DNA of 64,000 nt from assembly GCA_030524805.1 (NCBI GenBank), contig JAUNFY010000005.1, forward strand, positions 16,820 through 80,819. The letters run 5' to 3'. The translations under genes were made by a program, and so were the position numbers. This document shows positions 52,480 to 62,739 of this stretch, piece after piece (within the stretch, counting starts at the first letter, position 1; every line of letters starts with the position of its first letter). The stretch is from Bacteroidales bacterium (GTDB taxonomy: Bacteria; Bacteroidota; Bacteroidia; Bacteroidales; Muribaculaceae). The notes beneath the pieces are model-generated. The model was not told where the DNA came from, made no database searches, and saw only the letters and a program-made list of their open reading frames with translations.

Positions 52480-53922
52480 ATGAAAAAAACTCTTATTGCC
52501 ATGACTCTTCTTGCTACGGCTGCCACGGCCGGGGCCAAGGTGGAGCTCGGACCCGCCATCGGCGACAACATGGTGCTTCAGCAAAACTCTTCCGCCCGCA
52601 TCTACGGCAAAGCCGCGCCTGGCAGCGACATAAGTGTCACTCCGTCGTGGAATTCCATCACCTACAAGGCAAAGGCAGGCGCCGATGGCCGCTGGATGCT
52701 CGAGGTGGCTACGCCCACCGGCGGTTTCACGCCATGGGAGATTGTAATTAGCGACGGCGATCCCCTGACGCTTCAGAACGTGCTGGTGGGCGAGGTGTGG
52801 CTCGCATCGGGGCAGTCGAACATGGAGATGCCGCTGAAGGGATTTCCCGGTTGCAATGTCCTCGACGGATATGACGAGATAGCGGCAGCGGACGCAAAAG
52901 CCGGTAAAATACGGTTTTTCACGGTACCCCTCACGCAAAGCTATGAGCCCCTCGACACGGTGGATGCCCGTTGGGAGGAGCCTTCGGCCGAAACCGCTCC
53001 CGACTTCAGCGCCACCGCATGGTATTTTGCCAACAGGCTTGCCGACGTGTTGCAGGTGCCGGTGGGGATAGTGAGCGATGCCTACGGTGGTGCGAAAGTG
53101 GAAAGCTGGACTCCGCGCGACATTCTTGAGCAGTATGCCGACGTGTCGCTGAAACCTGAAGACGTGGAGCAGATGGTGCACTACTACAGGCCGATGCTGA
53201 TGTATAACGCCATGTTCAATCCGATGAAAAACTACACCTACCGGGGCATAATATGGTATCAGGGATGCAGCAACACATCGACCTACGACACATACGCGGA
53301 GCGGCTGGCAAACATGGTAGGGCGCTGGCGCAGCGAAATCGCGCTTGGCGACATACCGTTTTATTCAGTGGAGATAGCGCCTTACCAATACGACAACCCA
53401 GTGGAGCAGGGGCGCTCGGCCTTCCTGCGCGAGGCGCAGCACAAGGCCATGGATATGATTCCCAACAGCGGAATAATCTGCATCAACGACCTTGTGGAGC
53501 CGTTTGAACGCTACAATATTCATCCGGGAAAGAAATCGGGAGTGGGTAAGCGGCTCGCCGATCTGGCACTTAACAAGACCTACGGCCGGACGCAGTTTCT
53601 TGCCGAAAGCCCGCGCTATAAGTCGCATCGATTTGAGGATGGCGCCGCATGGGTGACGATAGATTCCCCTTCCAACGGCATCTGCCGCAACTACGACATA
53701 CGCGGTTTCGAGGTGGCGGGATCCGACAAAGTGTTTCATGCCGCCGATTCTGTATATTTCAAATGGCAGACCAATGAGTTCAGGGTCTCGAGCAAGGAGG
53801 TGGCAGAACCGGTAGCCCTGCGCTATTGTTTCCGCGATTTCCTTCCCGGCACTCTCTATGGCGGCAACTATCTCCCGCTTATACCTTTCCGCACCGACAA
53901 CTGGACGGAGCCTACCGACTGA
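52480..53922 (+). CDS. Sialate O-acetylesterase (SGNH/GDSL-type)
   Basis: 480 residues from ATG 52480; MKKTLIAMTLLATAATAGA is the signal peptide, while the upstream extension is not coding-like. It matches the sialate O-acetylesterase family of Bacteroidota: LGPAIGDNMVLQQN at the N-terminus, the serine block GEVWLASGQSNMEMPL (nucleophile Ser in GQSN), GIVSDAYGGAKVESW, IIWYQGCSNTSTY, and the C-terminal IHPGKKSGVGKRLADLAL with the His of the triad. It removes O-acetyl groups from sialic acids or hemicellulose in host or diet glycans and is predicted to be periplasmic or surface. No other glycan-utilisation gene is adjacent. Confidence 0.9.
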   Translation: MKKTLIAMTLLATAATAGAKVELGPAIGDNMVLQQNSSARIYGKAAPGSDISVTPSWNSITYKAKAGADGRWMLEVATPTGGFTPWEIVISDGDPLTLQNVLVGEVWLASGQSNMEMPLKGFPGCNVLDGYDEIAAADAKAGKIRFFTVPLTQSYEPLDTVDARWEEPSAETAPDFSATAWYFANRLADVLQVPVGIVSDAYGGAKVESWTPRDILEQYADVSLKPEDVEQMVHYYRPMLMYNAMFNPMKNYTYRGIIWYQGCSNTSTYDTYAERLANMVGRWRSEIALGDIPFYSVEIAPYQYDNPVEQGRSAFLREAQHKAMDMIPNSGIICINDLVEPFERYNIHPGKKSGVGKRLADLALNKTYGRTQFLAESPRYKSHRFEDGAAWVTIDSPSNGICRNYDIRGFEVAGSDKVFHAADSVYFKWQTNEFRVSSKEVAEPVALRYCFRDFLPGTLYGGNYLPLIPFRTDNWTEPTD

Positions 53923-53977
53923 CGCGACGCATAGCCAGAGATATCCGGCAGATAAAACTGAGACCGACATAAAAAAC

Positions 53978-54008
53978 CGCGGGCGGATCCGATGAGGATC
54001 CGTCCGCG
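53978..54008. terminator. Terminator between the esterase and ABC-F genes
   Basis: 13-base arms CGCGGGCGGATCC and GGATCCGTCCGCG (one G-T pair) with a 5-base loop. TCTTTTTATC follows on the + strand and TTTTTT on the - strand, so it can end both converging transcripts. Confidence 0.8.
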
Positions 54009-54040
54009 TGTCTTTTTATCGTCGTATGCAGAAGTTATCG

Positions 54041-55657
<1,617 letters not shown>

Positions 55658-55698
55658 TTATTTTGAATTTCGAACTTTGAATCTTTTGTTTCCGACTG

Positions 55699-55730
55699 CA
55701 AAATTACAAAAAAATCTGCTATTTGGCAAA
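55699..55730 (-). promoter_or_regulatory. Promoter of the ABC-F gene, inside the porin terminator
   Basis: On the - strand TTTG (55727-55730), 20 bases, TAATTTTG (55699-55706). The -33 box lies within the hairpin at 55715-55737. Confidence 0.7.
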
Positions 55731-55737
55731 TAGCAGA
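55715..55737 (-). terminator. Terminator of the SLC13-porin transcript
   Basis: TCTGCTATTTG (55715-55725) pairs with CAAATAGCAGA (55727-55737); the loop opens to about five bases. TTTTTTTG follows on the - strand. It is 51 bases after the porin stop. Confidence 0.85.
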
Positions 55738-55787
55738 CTTTCTATCACTTTTCAGTTTATGAGGGATTAATTCTCTTCGTGATTTTC

Positions 55788-56804
55788 TCAGAAGCGTACC
55801 GCGATTTCAGCCACGACCTTATCGCCCTGACCGGTGGCCACTTCATAATCCTTATGGTAGAGATACTTCTCATAGTCGAGCATGAGGTCGCAGAACACTT
55901 TCTTGTAGCGGTAGGTGAGGGTGCCTCCAACGGTGAAACGGTTGCGGGCTGCATTGTCGACGCTTCCCTCGATGCCGTCCCACTGACGGGTCATGCCGTC
56001 GTAGCGGGCCTGCACCGACCAGCGGTTGAAGAGTCCAAGGTTGGCATTGCGGCCGTAGTCGCCCCATACCACCCATGAGTGAGCATCCTTGTGGTCGTTG
56101 TTGACATAATGCTCATTCATGTATTCGGCATGAGCGCGCCAGTTGCCGTGCTGGTAGCTTACGCCGCAGTCGTAGAGCATCACGCGGGTCTGGTCGGGCT
56201 TCAGGTCCATCACTCCGGCGCAGATCTTGAAGTCGCCGGCCTGAAGAGTGGCGCGACCAGAACCGGCATACGACTTGCCCCACACGTTGTGGTTGGCGAT
56301 GGTGCCCGAATTGAAAGCGCCGGCCTCAAGGGTGAGGGGCAGCGCGATCGGCAGCCGGTAAGACAGTTTAGCACCCACCTTGCGGAAGTTGCACATCTGT
56401 TTTCCCATGAACGAGCGGTTGGCAAACACGTAGGTCTGCGGCGCCATGAAAGGCTCCGTGCCGAACGGCATGCGGAACTGGCCGGCCTGTACGGTGAGGC
56501 CCTTGGCAGCATCAAGTTTCACGTAGGCATCGTTGATCTTGATGGCACCCTGGTCGCAGAAATCCATCTGGAGGAAATAGCCCAGTTTCGGCGCCACTTT
56601 ACCCTCCACGGTGAATCGTGCCCAGCGCACCTCGAAGCGGCTTTCGCCCGATTCGGTGTCGATTTCCCAGCGCGGACGCACCGCCCCGTGGAATTCGGGC
56701 ATGAGGCTCACTTTCTCAGCGTCGGCAGGAGCCTCCTCCGCTCCGGCTTGAAAGCCGAAGCAGAGGGCCATACCCATTATTGCAGTTATTTTTCTATAAT
56801 TCAT
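55788..56804 (-). CDS. OprP/OprO-like outer-membrane porin
   Basis: 338 residues with a signal peptide (MNYRKITAIMGMALCFGFQAGA). The pattern of the phosphate-selective porin family is clear: FEVRWARFTVEGKVAPKLGYFLQMDF, KINDAYVKLDAAKGLTVQAGQFRMPFGTE, and the C-terminal VVAEIAVRF ending in Phe, the usual barrel sorting residue. It lies 18 bases downstream of the SLC13 permease, so both probably serve uptake of the same anion, perhaps a dicarboxylate, phosphate or sulfate. Confidence 0.88.
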   Translation of the reverse strand: MNYRKITAIMGMALCFGFQAGAEEAPADAEKVSLMPEFHGAVRPRWEIDTESGESRFEVRWARFTVEGKVAPKLGYFLQMDFCDQGAIKINDAYVKLDAAKGLTVQAGQFRMPFGTEPFMAPQTYVFANRSFMGKQMCNFRKVGAKLSYRLPIALPLTLEAGAFNSGTIANHNVWGKSYAGSGRATLQAGDFKICAGVMDLKPDQTRVMLYDCGVSYQHGNWRAHAEYMNEHYVNNDHKDAHSWVVWGDYGRNANLGLFNRWSVQARYDGMTRQWDGIEGSVDNAARNRFTVGGTLTYRYKKVFCDLMLDYEKYLYHKDYEVATGQGDKVVAEIAVRF

Positions 56805-56822
56805 TTTAGGCTGCTTGTTTGA

Positions 56823-58337
56823 TTAGAATACTCCGTTGATGCCGCAGAAGATAAGCACGAGATAACCCAGCACCAGACCGACGGCACCCATGATGAGGCC
56901 GGTGGTGACCATATACTTCTGCTTGATGAAGCCGGTGGCGTCGGCAAGTGCGTTGGGAGGAGTCGAGATGGGAAGCACCATTGCCAGCGACGAGCATATA
57001 GCGACGCCGATGAGAAGAGTCGACACGCCGCCGAAGGAAGCGAGGGCTCCCGACATGGATCCGCCGGCGATGGCGAGGATAGGTACGAAGAGTGCGGCGG
57101 TGGCGGTGTGGCTGATGAAGTTGGCCATGAGATAGCAGAGAATGCCGGAGCCGATGATGACCAACAGCGGCGACCACTGCTCGAACGGTATAGCCTCGAT
57201 CATGTCTTCGGCAAGACCCGACTGACGCATCGCCACGCCGAGCGCGAACGCGCCGGCTATCATCCAGAGGATGCTCCATGATATCTGCTCAAGGTCGCGC
57301 TTGGTGATCACTCCGGCTATGCTGAGCACGCCGACAGGGAGCATCGCCACTACGTTGGCGTTCACTCCGGTGATGGAGTCGGTGAGCCAGAGACCCACTG
57401 TGATGGCGAATGTGATGTAGACGAGAATGTCTTTCCAGCTGCCTTCATGATGCGATTCAATCTGCAGATGGATTGTCTTTTGCTTGAAGGGGAAGAGGCG
57501 GCGGAGCACTATCCACGCGATGAAGAGGAGCACGATGGTGAAGGGCACCATCACCATCATCCACTGGCCGAAGCCGATGCCGAGGTTCATGCCGTCGGGG
57601 TCGTTGAGGAATTTGAGGGCTATGGCGTTGGGCGGTGTGCCGATAGGAGTGCCGATGCCGCCGATGTTGGCGCCGATGGGGATGGCGAGCGCCAGGCCTA
57701 TCTTACCTTTGCCGTCGGCCGGAAGAGCCTTCAGCACCGGGCCGAGGAAGGTGAGCATCATGGCTGCGGTGGCGGTGTTGCTGATAAACATCGAGAAGAT
57801 GGCTGTCACCAGCAGGAAGCCGAGCAGAACGTTTTCCGATTTGGTTCCGAAAGGAGTGAGCATCACTTTCGCCAGCTTCACGTCGAGGCCGCTCTTGGTG
57901 GCTGCGATGGCCACGATGAAGCCGCCGATGAAAAGCATGATCGTAGGGTCGGCGAAGCAGTGCAGGATGTCGGTGTTGCTCACCAGATTGGTGAATTTCT
58001 CACCGGCAGCATCAGTCTGGAAAAACCAGAGGGCACTGTTGGAGGTGCAGAAAAGCAGAAGCACCACCACGATGAGCGATGTGGTCCATGCCGACACCAC
58101 GTCGAAGAGCCACATGAGGGCAGCGAAAGCGAAAATCGCTATCACGCGGTGTTCGATCGGGTTGAGGCCCGGGAGTCCGTAGGTGTCCGAGGGCAGAATC
58201 CAGAGAAGGAGAGGGATGCAGATGGCAAGCAGCAATTTGAGGGCTTTGATGCCGTTTGGGTTTTTGTTGCTGCGATGATTCTTCTTCCATTCGTGGTATT
58301 CCTCCACAAGATGGAAGCCATGAAAGATAGTAAACAT
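56823..58337 (-). CDS. SLC13/DASS family sodium:anion symporter
   Basis: 504 residues with about 11-12 TM segments. The family signature motifs are present: ISNTATAAMMLTFL (SNT motif, about residue 185) and in the second half ISHTATAALFVPI, where the SNT motif reads SHT. The family imports dicarboxylates, citrate or sulfate with sodium across the inner membrane. The start ATG at 58337 gives a short soluble N-terminus. It is the first gene of the SLC13-porin operon with a consensus promoter about 100 bases upstream. Confidence 0.92.
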   Translation of the reverse strand: MFTIFHGFHLVEEYHEWKKNHRSNKNPNGIKALKLLLAICIPLLLWILPSDTYGLPGLNPIEHRVIAIFAFAALMWLFDVVSAWTTSLIVVVLLLFCTSNSALWFFQTDAAGEKFTNLVSNTDILHCFADPTIMLFIGGFIVAIAATKSGLDVKLAKVMLTPFGTKSENVLLGFLLVTAIFSMFISNTATAAMMLTFLGPVLKALPADGKGKIGLALAIPIGANIGGIGTPIGTPPNAIALKFLNDPDGMNLGIGFGQWMMVMVPFTIVLLFIAWIVLRRLFPFKQKTIHLQIESHHEGSWKDILVYITFAITVGLWLTDSITGVNANVVAMLPVGVLSIAGVITKRDLEQISWSILWMIAGAFALGVAMRQSGLAEDMIEAIPFEQWSPLLVIIGSGILCYLMANFISHTATAALFVPILAIAGGSMSGALASFGGVSTLLIGVAICSSLAMVLPISTPPNALADATGFIKQKYMVTTGLIMGAVGLVLGYLVLIFCGINGVF

Positions 58338-58439
58338 GATTAGTTACTGTAGTTTTATTTAGTTAGTTATTTCTGTAGAATCAATCAGAATTAAAAACCA
58401 TTAGGGAAGTTTCAGCAACTTCCGTTAAAAAAACGGGTG

Positions 58440-58471
58440 CAAAATTACTGCTTTTTTTTGAAATGTGCAAA
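58440..58471 (-). promoter_or_regulatory. Promoter of the SLC13-porin operon
   Basis: On the - strand TTTG (58468-58471), 20 bases, TAATTTTG (58440-58447); leader of about 100 bases. Confidence 0.75.
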
Positions 58472-58540
58472 TATTCACTTTTCGCCTGGGGCGAAAAGTG
58501 AGGGTTATGGGGTTATGAGGATTATTGATGGGTGGGAGGG

Positions 58541-59068
58541 TCAGATGAGGATCGGTTGGCGGCCGAGGAGGCGGAAGAGGTCGGCATTCGATATGGCGAT
58601 GAAGCCGCACGGGTCGCCGTCGGTGAGCACTATCTTGTCGCGTTCCGCCACATCACGGTCCATGACAAACACCACATCCCTTGCCGATTCGCGCAGCAGT
58701 CCGAAGGGAGTGGCCGCTCCGTGGCGCGTGCCGAGCACTTCGATCATGAGCGGCTCATCGGCAAACGACACTCGCGGAATGCCCAGAGCCGCTCCGAAGT
58801 CTTTCGTTACGAACGGTTTGCGGGCATGGGTCACGTAGAGCCAGAATTTGTTTTTCTGCCGGTTGGTAAGCAATATCGTCTTCACCGTGTCGATGCCGAA
58901 AGCCCGGTCGATATTCAGGCAGTCGTCCATCGTCACTCCGGGGTCGCTCTCTATCCTTGAATAATCGATTGCGGCTCTCTCGAGCGATTCATAAATAAGT
59001 TGCTGCGTCGCGGTCTTGAATTGCGCCGGAGCGCCGTGCATTATCTCACTGGTGTAAAATCCTTCCAT
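58541..59068 (-). CDS. YbaK/ProX-type aminoacyl-tRNA deacylase
   Basis: 175 residues. The fold marks of the YbaK/prolyl-tRNA editing (INS-like) family are visible: DDCLNIDRAFGIDTVKTILL with the conserved Lys, FWLYVTHARKPFVTKDFGAALG, and the GxxxP loop as HGAATPFGLL. The product is probably a free-standing editing domain that deacylates mischarged tRNA (Ala-tRNAPro in ProX). It is a lone gene between the SLC13 operon and hipBA, with a -7 box TAATTTTG at 59140-59147 on the - strand and a long leader. Confidence 0.9.
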   Translation of the reverse strand: MEGFYTSEIMHGAPAQFKTATQQLIYESLERAAIDYSRIESDPGVTMDDCLNIDRAFGIDTVKTILLTNRQKNKFWLYVTHARKPFVTKDFGAALGIPRVSFADEPLMIEVLGTRHGAATPFGLLRESARDVVFVMDRDVAERDKIVLTDGDPCGFIAISNADLFRLLGRQPILI

Positions 59069-59139
59069 AAATTAACGATCGTTTTTTTGCATTGAAAGAA
59101 GATAAGACAACTTCCGAGTAAAGAAGAGAGATTCAACTG

Positions 59140-59147
59140 CAAAATTA
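59140..59147 (-). promoter_or_regulatory. -7 element of the deacylase gene
   Basis: TAATTTTG on the - strand, 71 bases before the ATG. No TTTG is found at the -33 position. Confidence 0.4.
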
Positions 59148-59267
59148 CAGAAAAAATCCGACATCTCGGCAGATTCGTATGCCGGAGTTGTTTAAACCGC
59201 TTCATTTCCGGAGGAATCCGACCTATATGTATTTTTTATCTCCCGGATGCTGTTTATTAAAATAAAG

Positions 59268-59299
59268 TTTGGATTATGGAGAAATAATTGCTATCTTTG
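59268..59299 (+). promoter_or_regulatory. Promoter of hipBA
   Basis: TTTG (59268-59271), 20 bases, TATCTTTG (59292-59299), 18 bases before the hipB ATG. HipB proteins usually bind their own promoter; an operator is not evident. Confidence 0.75.
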
Positions 59300-59317
59300 C
59301 ATCATAATAGATTAGTT

Positions 59318-59629
59318 ATGGGTCAGACAAAAACAGTATTATTACCAAAACAGCGACGTCTTCTTGCCACCTTGGGTGAGAATATTCGTCTTGCGCGCCT
59401 CCGACGTGATTTATCAGCCGAGCAAGTAGCGGAGCGCGCCGGAATAGGACGTGCCACTCTTACAAGGCTTGAAGGAGGAGCTGAGGGAGTGTCGATAAAT
59501 GCTTATATAAAGGTATTGTCGGTTCTTGGACTGGAAGGAGACCTTGCCAATGTGGCGCACGACGATATTATGGGTCGTCGCCTTCAGGATGCAAAATTGC
59601 TGACAAAACAAAGAGCCTCAAAGAAATAG
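59318..59629 (+). CDS. hipB: HipB-like XRE-family antitoxin
   Basis: 103 residues from ATG 59318 (the longer frame would begin within the promoter). An HTH_3 domain covers about 15-75: LGENIRLARLRRDLSAEQVAERAGIGRATLTRLEGG. The C-terminus is basic (KLLTKQRASKK). It is 6 bases upstream of hipA. By family knowledge it represses the operon and neutralises HipA. Confidence 0.9.
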   Translation: MGQTKTVLLPKQRRLLATLGENIRLARLRRDLSAEQVAERAGIGRATLTRLEGGAEGVSINAYIKVLSVLGLEGDLANVAHDDIMGRRLQDAKLLTKQRASKK

Positions 59630-59635
59630 CAGCTT

Positions 59636-60895
59636 ATGAGTGAAAGCCGGAAAATATACGTTTATCTTGATTGGGAATTTGCAGACGAGCCGATTCTCAT
59701 AGGGATCCTGACGAGCACCCCTGTGCGCGGGCATGAAGTGTTTTCGTTCGCGAGCAGCGATGATTGGCTGCATCATGGTGATTTCAGGTTGCTCGACCCT
59801 GACTTGGGACAGTTCGCCGGACCGCAATATCTTCAGGATGAGAAGCCTAACTTCGGACTGTTTCTTGATTCTTCGCCCGACCGCTGGGGACGTATTCTGA
59901 TAAAGAGAAGGGAAGCCCTGATGGCAAAGTTGGAGCACAGATCGCGTAATCAAATGTATGAGTCAGACTTTCTGCTTGGAGTGTTCGACAAAAGCCGGAT
60001 GGGTGCTTTGCGTTTCAAATTGTCAGCGGATGGCGATTTTTTAGACAATGACGGTTCGCTATCCACACCTCCATGGACTTCGTTGCGGGAATTGGAATAT
60101 GCCTGCGGAAAATATGAGGCTGGCCTCTTCGATTCCGATAGTGAGGAGGCGAAATGGATACGGATGATTTTCGCGCCGGGGTCTTCACTGGGTGGCGCAA
60201 GACCAAAGGCTAATGTCATAGACTCTAACGGAGCATTGTGGATTGCCAAATTCCCGAGCCGCAATGATGAACGCGATATGGCTGCATGGGAGATGGTAGC
60301 ATACCGGCTTGCCACAAAATGCGGTGTTGAAATGTCGGAATCAAGAATCGGTCGGTTTGTAAGCCGACATCACACGTTCCTGACCAAACGTTTTGACAGA
60401 TTGGAAAATGGTAAACGCCGCCATTTTGCATCTGCCATGACTATGCTCGGCAAAATAGACGGTGCTGATGCGAATGACGGCTGCAGTTATCTCGACCTTG
60501 TTGAATTCATCATGGAGAATGGCTCGGATGTCGACGCAAACCTGCACCAGTTATGGTTACGGATGGTCTTTAACATAGCTGTATCGAATTGTGACGACCA
60601 TCTCCGCAACCACGGTTTTTTGTTGACGCGCAAAGGTTGGGTACTATCTCCTGCCTACGATATAAATCCCGACCCGGAAGGAATGGGCCTGAAACTCAAC
60701 ATAGATGAAGGCGACAATTCACTTGACTTTACGCTCGCATTGGATGTCGCACCTTATTTTCGGTTGAAAAAGCCTGAAGCAAAAAAGATTCTTGACAAAG
60801 TGAAGAGTGAAGTGTCGCGGTGGCATGTTTTGGCAGCCGGTCTGGGAATCTCTCGGCAGGAGCAAGACTACGTGTCTCCGGCTTTCCGATATTAA
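59636..60895 (+). CDS. hipA: HipA family serine/threonine kinase toxin
   Basis: 419 residues, full length. The HipA N-terminal subdomain includes LLDPDLGQFAGPQYLQ and LFLDSSPDRWGRILIKRRE; the kinase core shows the nucleotide-binding Lys in LWIAKFPSRNDE, the catalytic loop NCDDHLRNHGFLL and the metal site SPAYDINP. HipA in E. coli phosphorylates glutamyl-tRNA synthetase and causes growth arrest; the target here is not known. All key residues are intact, so the module looks functional. It marks the start of an accessory segment. Confidence 0.95.
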   Translation: MSESRKIYVYLDWEFADEPILIGILTSTPVRGHEVFSFASSDDWLHHGDFRLLDPDLGQFAGPQYLQDEKPNFGLFLDSSPDRWGRILIKRREALMAKLEHRSRNQMYESDFLLGVFDKSRMGALRFKLSADGDFLDNDGSLSTPPWTSLRELEYACGKYEAGLFDSDSEEAKWIRMIFAPGSSLGGARPKANVIDSNGALWIAKFPSRNDERDMAAWEMVAYRLATKCGVEMSESRIGRFVSRHHTFLTKRFDRLENGKRRHFASAMTMLGKIDGADANDGCSYLDLVEFIMENGSDVDANLHQLWLRMVFNIAVSNCDDHLRNHGFLLTRKGWVLSPAYDINPDPEGMGLKLNIDEGDNSLDFTLALDVAPYFRLKKPEAKKILDKVKSEVSRWHVLAAGLGISRQEQDYVSPAFRY

Positions 60896-61178
60896 ATGAT
60901 ATATATGTATCAATGATGTGGTGCATTTGTGTCTGATCATGATAAAATACACATAAACATACTAAAAATTGGGGCTTTAGATGCTGCGTGTCAAAATTTT
61001 TATTAATTTTGCGTTTAGCATGGCTACTATTGACCGCATATCCACAACTGCGGCTGCATTTTCCATGAAAAGCTCCGCATCGGTGACCGCCTCCAACCGG
61101 TGGTCAAGAATCAGTGCGGTCTTCAATCTACCTTCCTTAACCGTCAGTTAGTCGCTTAACAGTAGCCCCGAATCCATA
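60896..61178. other. Intergenic region with a possible gene remnant
   Basis: No complete gene. A -7-like TAATTTTG lies at 61004-61011 without a good -33. From 61020 to about 61150 the DNA is richer in G+C than both sides, and the - strand frame there reads like a protein (KTALILDHRLEAVTDAELF...), so it may be a remnant of a gene; I cannot name it. Confidence 0.35.
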
Positions 61179-61856
61179 ATGATAGATAACCCTTTAACAT
61201 ATTCAACCGCTTTTTCTATAGAAAGTGAGAACGATTGTTTCATTTTAAGGAAGAAGCTAAGCATCTTAAAAAGTTTCAACTTCACAAGAGAACGAGAAGT
61301 TGAAAAGGTCTATTTATTAGCCTATTGGCTGCATGTATTGGACAGAAATGAAGAATCTATAAGTGTTTGCAATTTTCTATTGCAGAAAGAATATGACGGC
61401 AACAACTCTATATGGTATCATATCGAACATGCGATAGGATTAAAGTTTGTTATTGAGATGCAGATGCTTGAATATTCATCTGGACATTTCAGTTATATAA
61501 ATAGAATACTATATGCTGAAAATAAAAACATAGAGTTGCGGGCTAAAAACGAGATAGATATTAATGCCTATAAAGAAATGTATGAGGAGTTTCTCAATGG
61601 ACAGGGTATTGAAAATGAACTTTGGGGCGAGAATCCGATTATAAGTTCTAATATTCAAAACACTTGTTATGCCGCGATTCGTGAATTATGTTGGCTAATT
61701 GCAGCTAATGAAGCCCATAATCGAAAAGAATTCTTTATAGGAGGACGAATAAAAAGTTGCAAACTATTTTGGGATATGTATTTTATATATCTTAAAGAAA
61801 TACGGAAATACAAAAAAGTAAGTTTGGTTACTAATGGGCGGATAAATCTACTATGA
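61179..61856 (+). CDS. Hypothetical protein, first gene of a cassette-like array
   Basis: 225 residues, very AT-rich DNA. The protein is helical with a repeat-like N-terminal part (EVEKVYLLAYWLHVLDRNEESISVCNFLLQ) that resembles TPR-like proteins of Bacteroidota immunity loci; I suspect the DUF6707 group but cannot prove it. No signal peptide. The stop codon lies inside the first cassette repeat (61838-61879). A role as immunity protein against a polymorphic toxin is inference from context. Confidence 0.65.
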   Translation: MIDNPLTYSTAFSIESENDCFILRKKLSILKSFNFTREREVEKVYLLAYWLHVLDRNEESISVCNFLLQKEYDGNNSIWYHIEHAIGLKFVIEMQMLEYSSGHFSYINRILYAENKNIELRAKNEIDINAYKEMYEEFLNGQGIENELWGENPIISSNIQNTCYAAIRELCWLIAANEAHNRKEFFIGGRIKSCKLFWDMYFIYLKEIRKYKKVSLVTNGRINLL

Positions 61857-61879
61857 GGCGATTATATACCGGACATTAT
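61838..61879 (+). repeat. Cassette repeat R1
   Basis: 42-base element starting GCGGATAAATC and ending CCGGACATTAT, covering the stop codon of the gene before it. Similar to R2 (62282-62324) and R3 (62692-62735). Confidence 0.7.
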
Positions 61880-61900
61880 TCGCCCTAAAAATAAGAAGGA

Positions 61901-62278
61901 ATGAACAACAATGATTTCATAAGCTATTTGAAAAACGATCTGCATAACGCAGGAGATGGTTTGGTTCGTCAGATTAGAATTGATTTGTCGGAATACAGAA
62001 TCATTTTGGAACTGTCAGTGGAAAGTCCCGAAGGGTGGCTTAATCTTGAGATTATTGCAGAAAATATATCGGAATTTACCATTAGGCAAAAACATAATGA
62101 AGATTTACAAGTCATCTTTAATATGGATATACAGGAAATAAATGGTTTGTATTGGTTTAATTTAGACTGTATTAGTTCAGATAACGAGACTGATCAAATC
62201 CGCAAATCCAATTTCTATTTCGTATGTAAAACTTTTAATTTCAATTCCTTGCCTTATCGAGAGAAAATTAACGAATAA
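61901..62278 (+). CDS. Hypothetical protein, second gene of the array
   Basis: 125 residues, AT-rich. Alternating beta-strand pattern (QIRIDLSEYRIILELSVESPEGWLNLEIIAENI), no signal peptide or TM segment. No family recognised; size and composition are typical of small immunity proteins. It lies between repeats R1 and R2, with AAGAAGGA directly before the ATG. Confidence 0.6.
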   Translation: MNNNDFISYLKNDLHNAGDGLVRQIRIDLSEYRIILELSVESPEGWLNLEIIAENISEFTIRQKHNEDLQVIFNMDIQEINGLYWFNLDCISSDNETDQIRKSNFYFVCKTFNFNSLPYREKINE

Positions 62279-62281
62279 CAA

Positions 62282-62324
62282 GCGGCATAACTCCTTGAAA
62301 GGTCAATTATCCGTCATACATTAT
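62282..62324 (+). repeat. Cassette repeat R2
   Basis: 43 bases starting GCGGCATAACTCC and ending CATACATTAT, more divergent than R1 and R3. An internal CCTTGAAAGG and the outer ATAA/TTAT can form a hairpin. The next ATG (62325) follows immediately. Confidence 0.65.
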
Positions 62325-62699
62325 ATGCCTGATAAAATGAAAGATGCGTTAGATTTATATTATAGAGGGATAAACTATCAAGAGAATGGAAATCTTGATG
62401 AAGCTTTAGTGTGTTTTTACCAATCATTAGTGATTGATGAACATTTTAAGACATATCATAGAATATTCCAAATTCTAAAGATCCAAGGGAAATTGGATGA
62501 ATGTTTTTCTGCTATTGAATCGGCTTATAAGCTAAATAACAGAAATGATAAAGTTGCGAGTGATTATGCTGAGATGTTAATACAACTATGTCGATATGAA
62601 GAAGCAGTTGTTATTCTCTCAGATATATTGAAAAGAAACCCATCATTCAAGTATGCTAAAATTTTAATTGAATCTTTGAAGTACATAACAAGCGGATAA
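62325..62699 (+). CDS. Small TPR protein, third gene of the array
   Basis: 124 residues from ATG 62325; a TTG at 62295 would place the start inside repeat R2. Three TPR-like units are seen: ALDLYYRGINYQENGNLDEA, FQILKIQGKLDECFSAIESA and YAEMLIQLCRYEEAVVILSD. It is cytoplasmic. The last codons and the TAA are supplied by repeat R3. Protein-binding function is expected from the family; an immunity role is only inferred. Confidence 0.7.
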   Translation: MPDKMKDALDLYYRGINYQENGNLDEALVCFYQSLVIDEHFKTYHRIFQILKIQGKLDECFSAIESAYKLNNRNDKVASDYAEMLIQLCRYEEAVVILSDILKRNPSFKYAKILIESLKYITSG

Positions 62700-62735
62700 A
62701 TCATCCTTAAGGGTCGATTATCCGCCGGACATTAT
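62692..62735 (+). repeat. Cassette repeat R3
   Basis: 44 bases starting GCGGATAAATC and ending CCGGACATTAT, almost identical to R1 at both ends. Outer arms GCGGATAA/TTATCCGC enclose a CCTTAAGG palindrome, so it can fold as a hairpin. Confidence 0.7.
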
Positions 62736-62739
62736 CATT

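Noticed and set aside
61838-62735. CRISPR array
   Set aside because: The repeats are 400 or more bases apart, vary in sequence, and are separated by coding genes.
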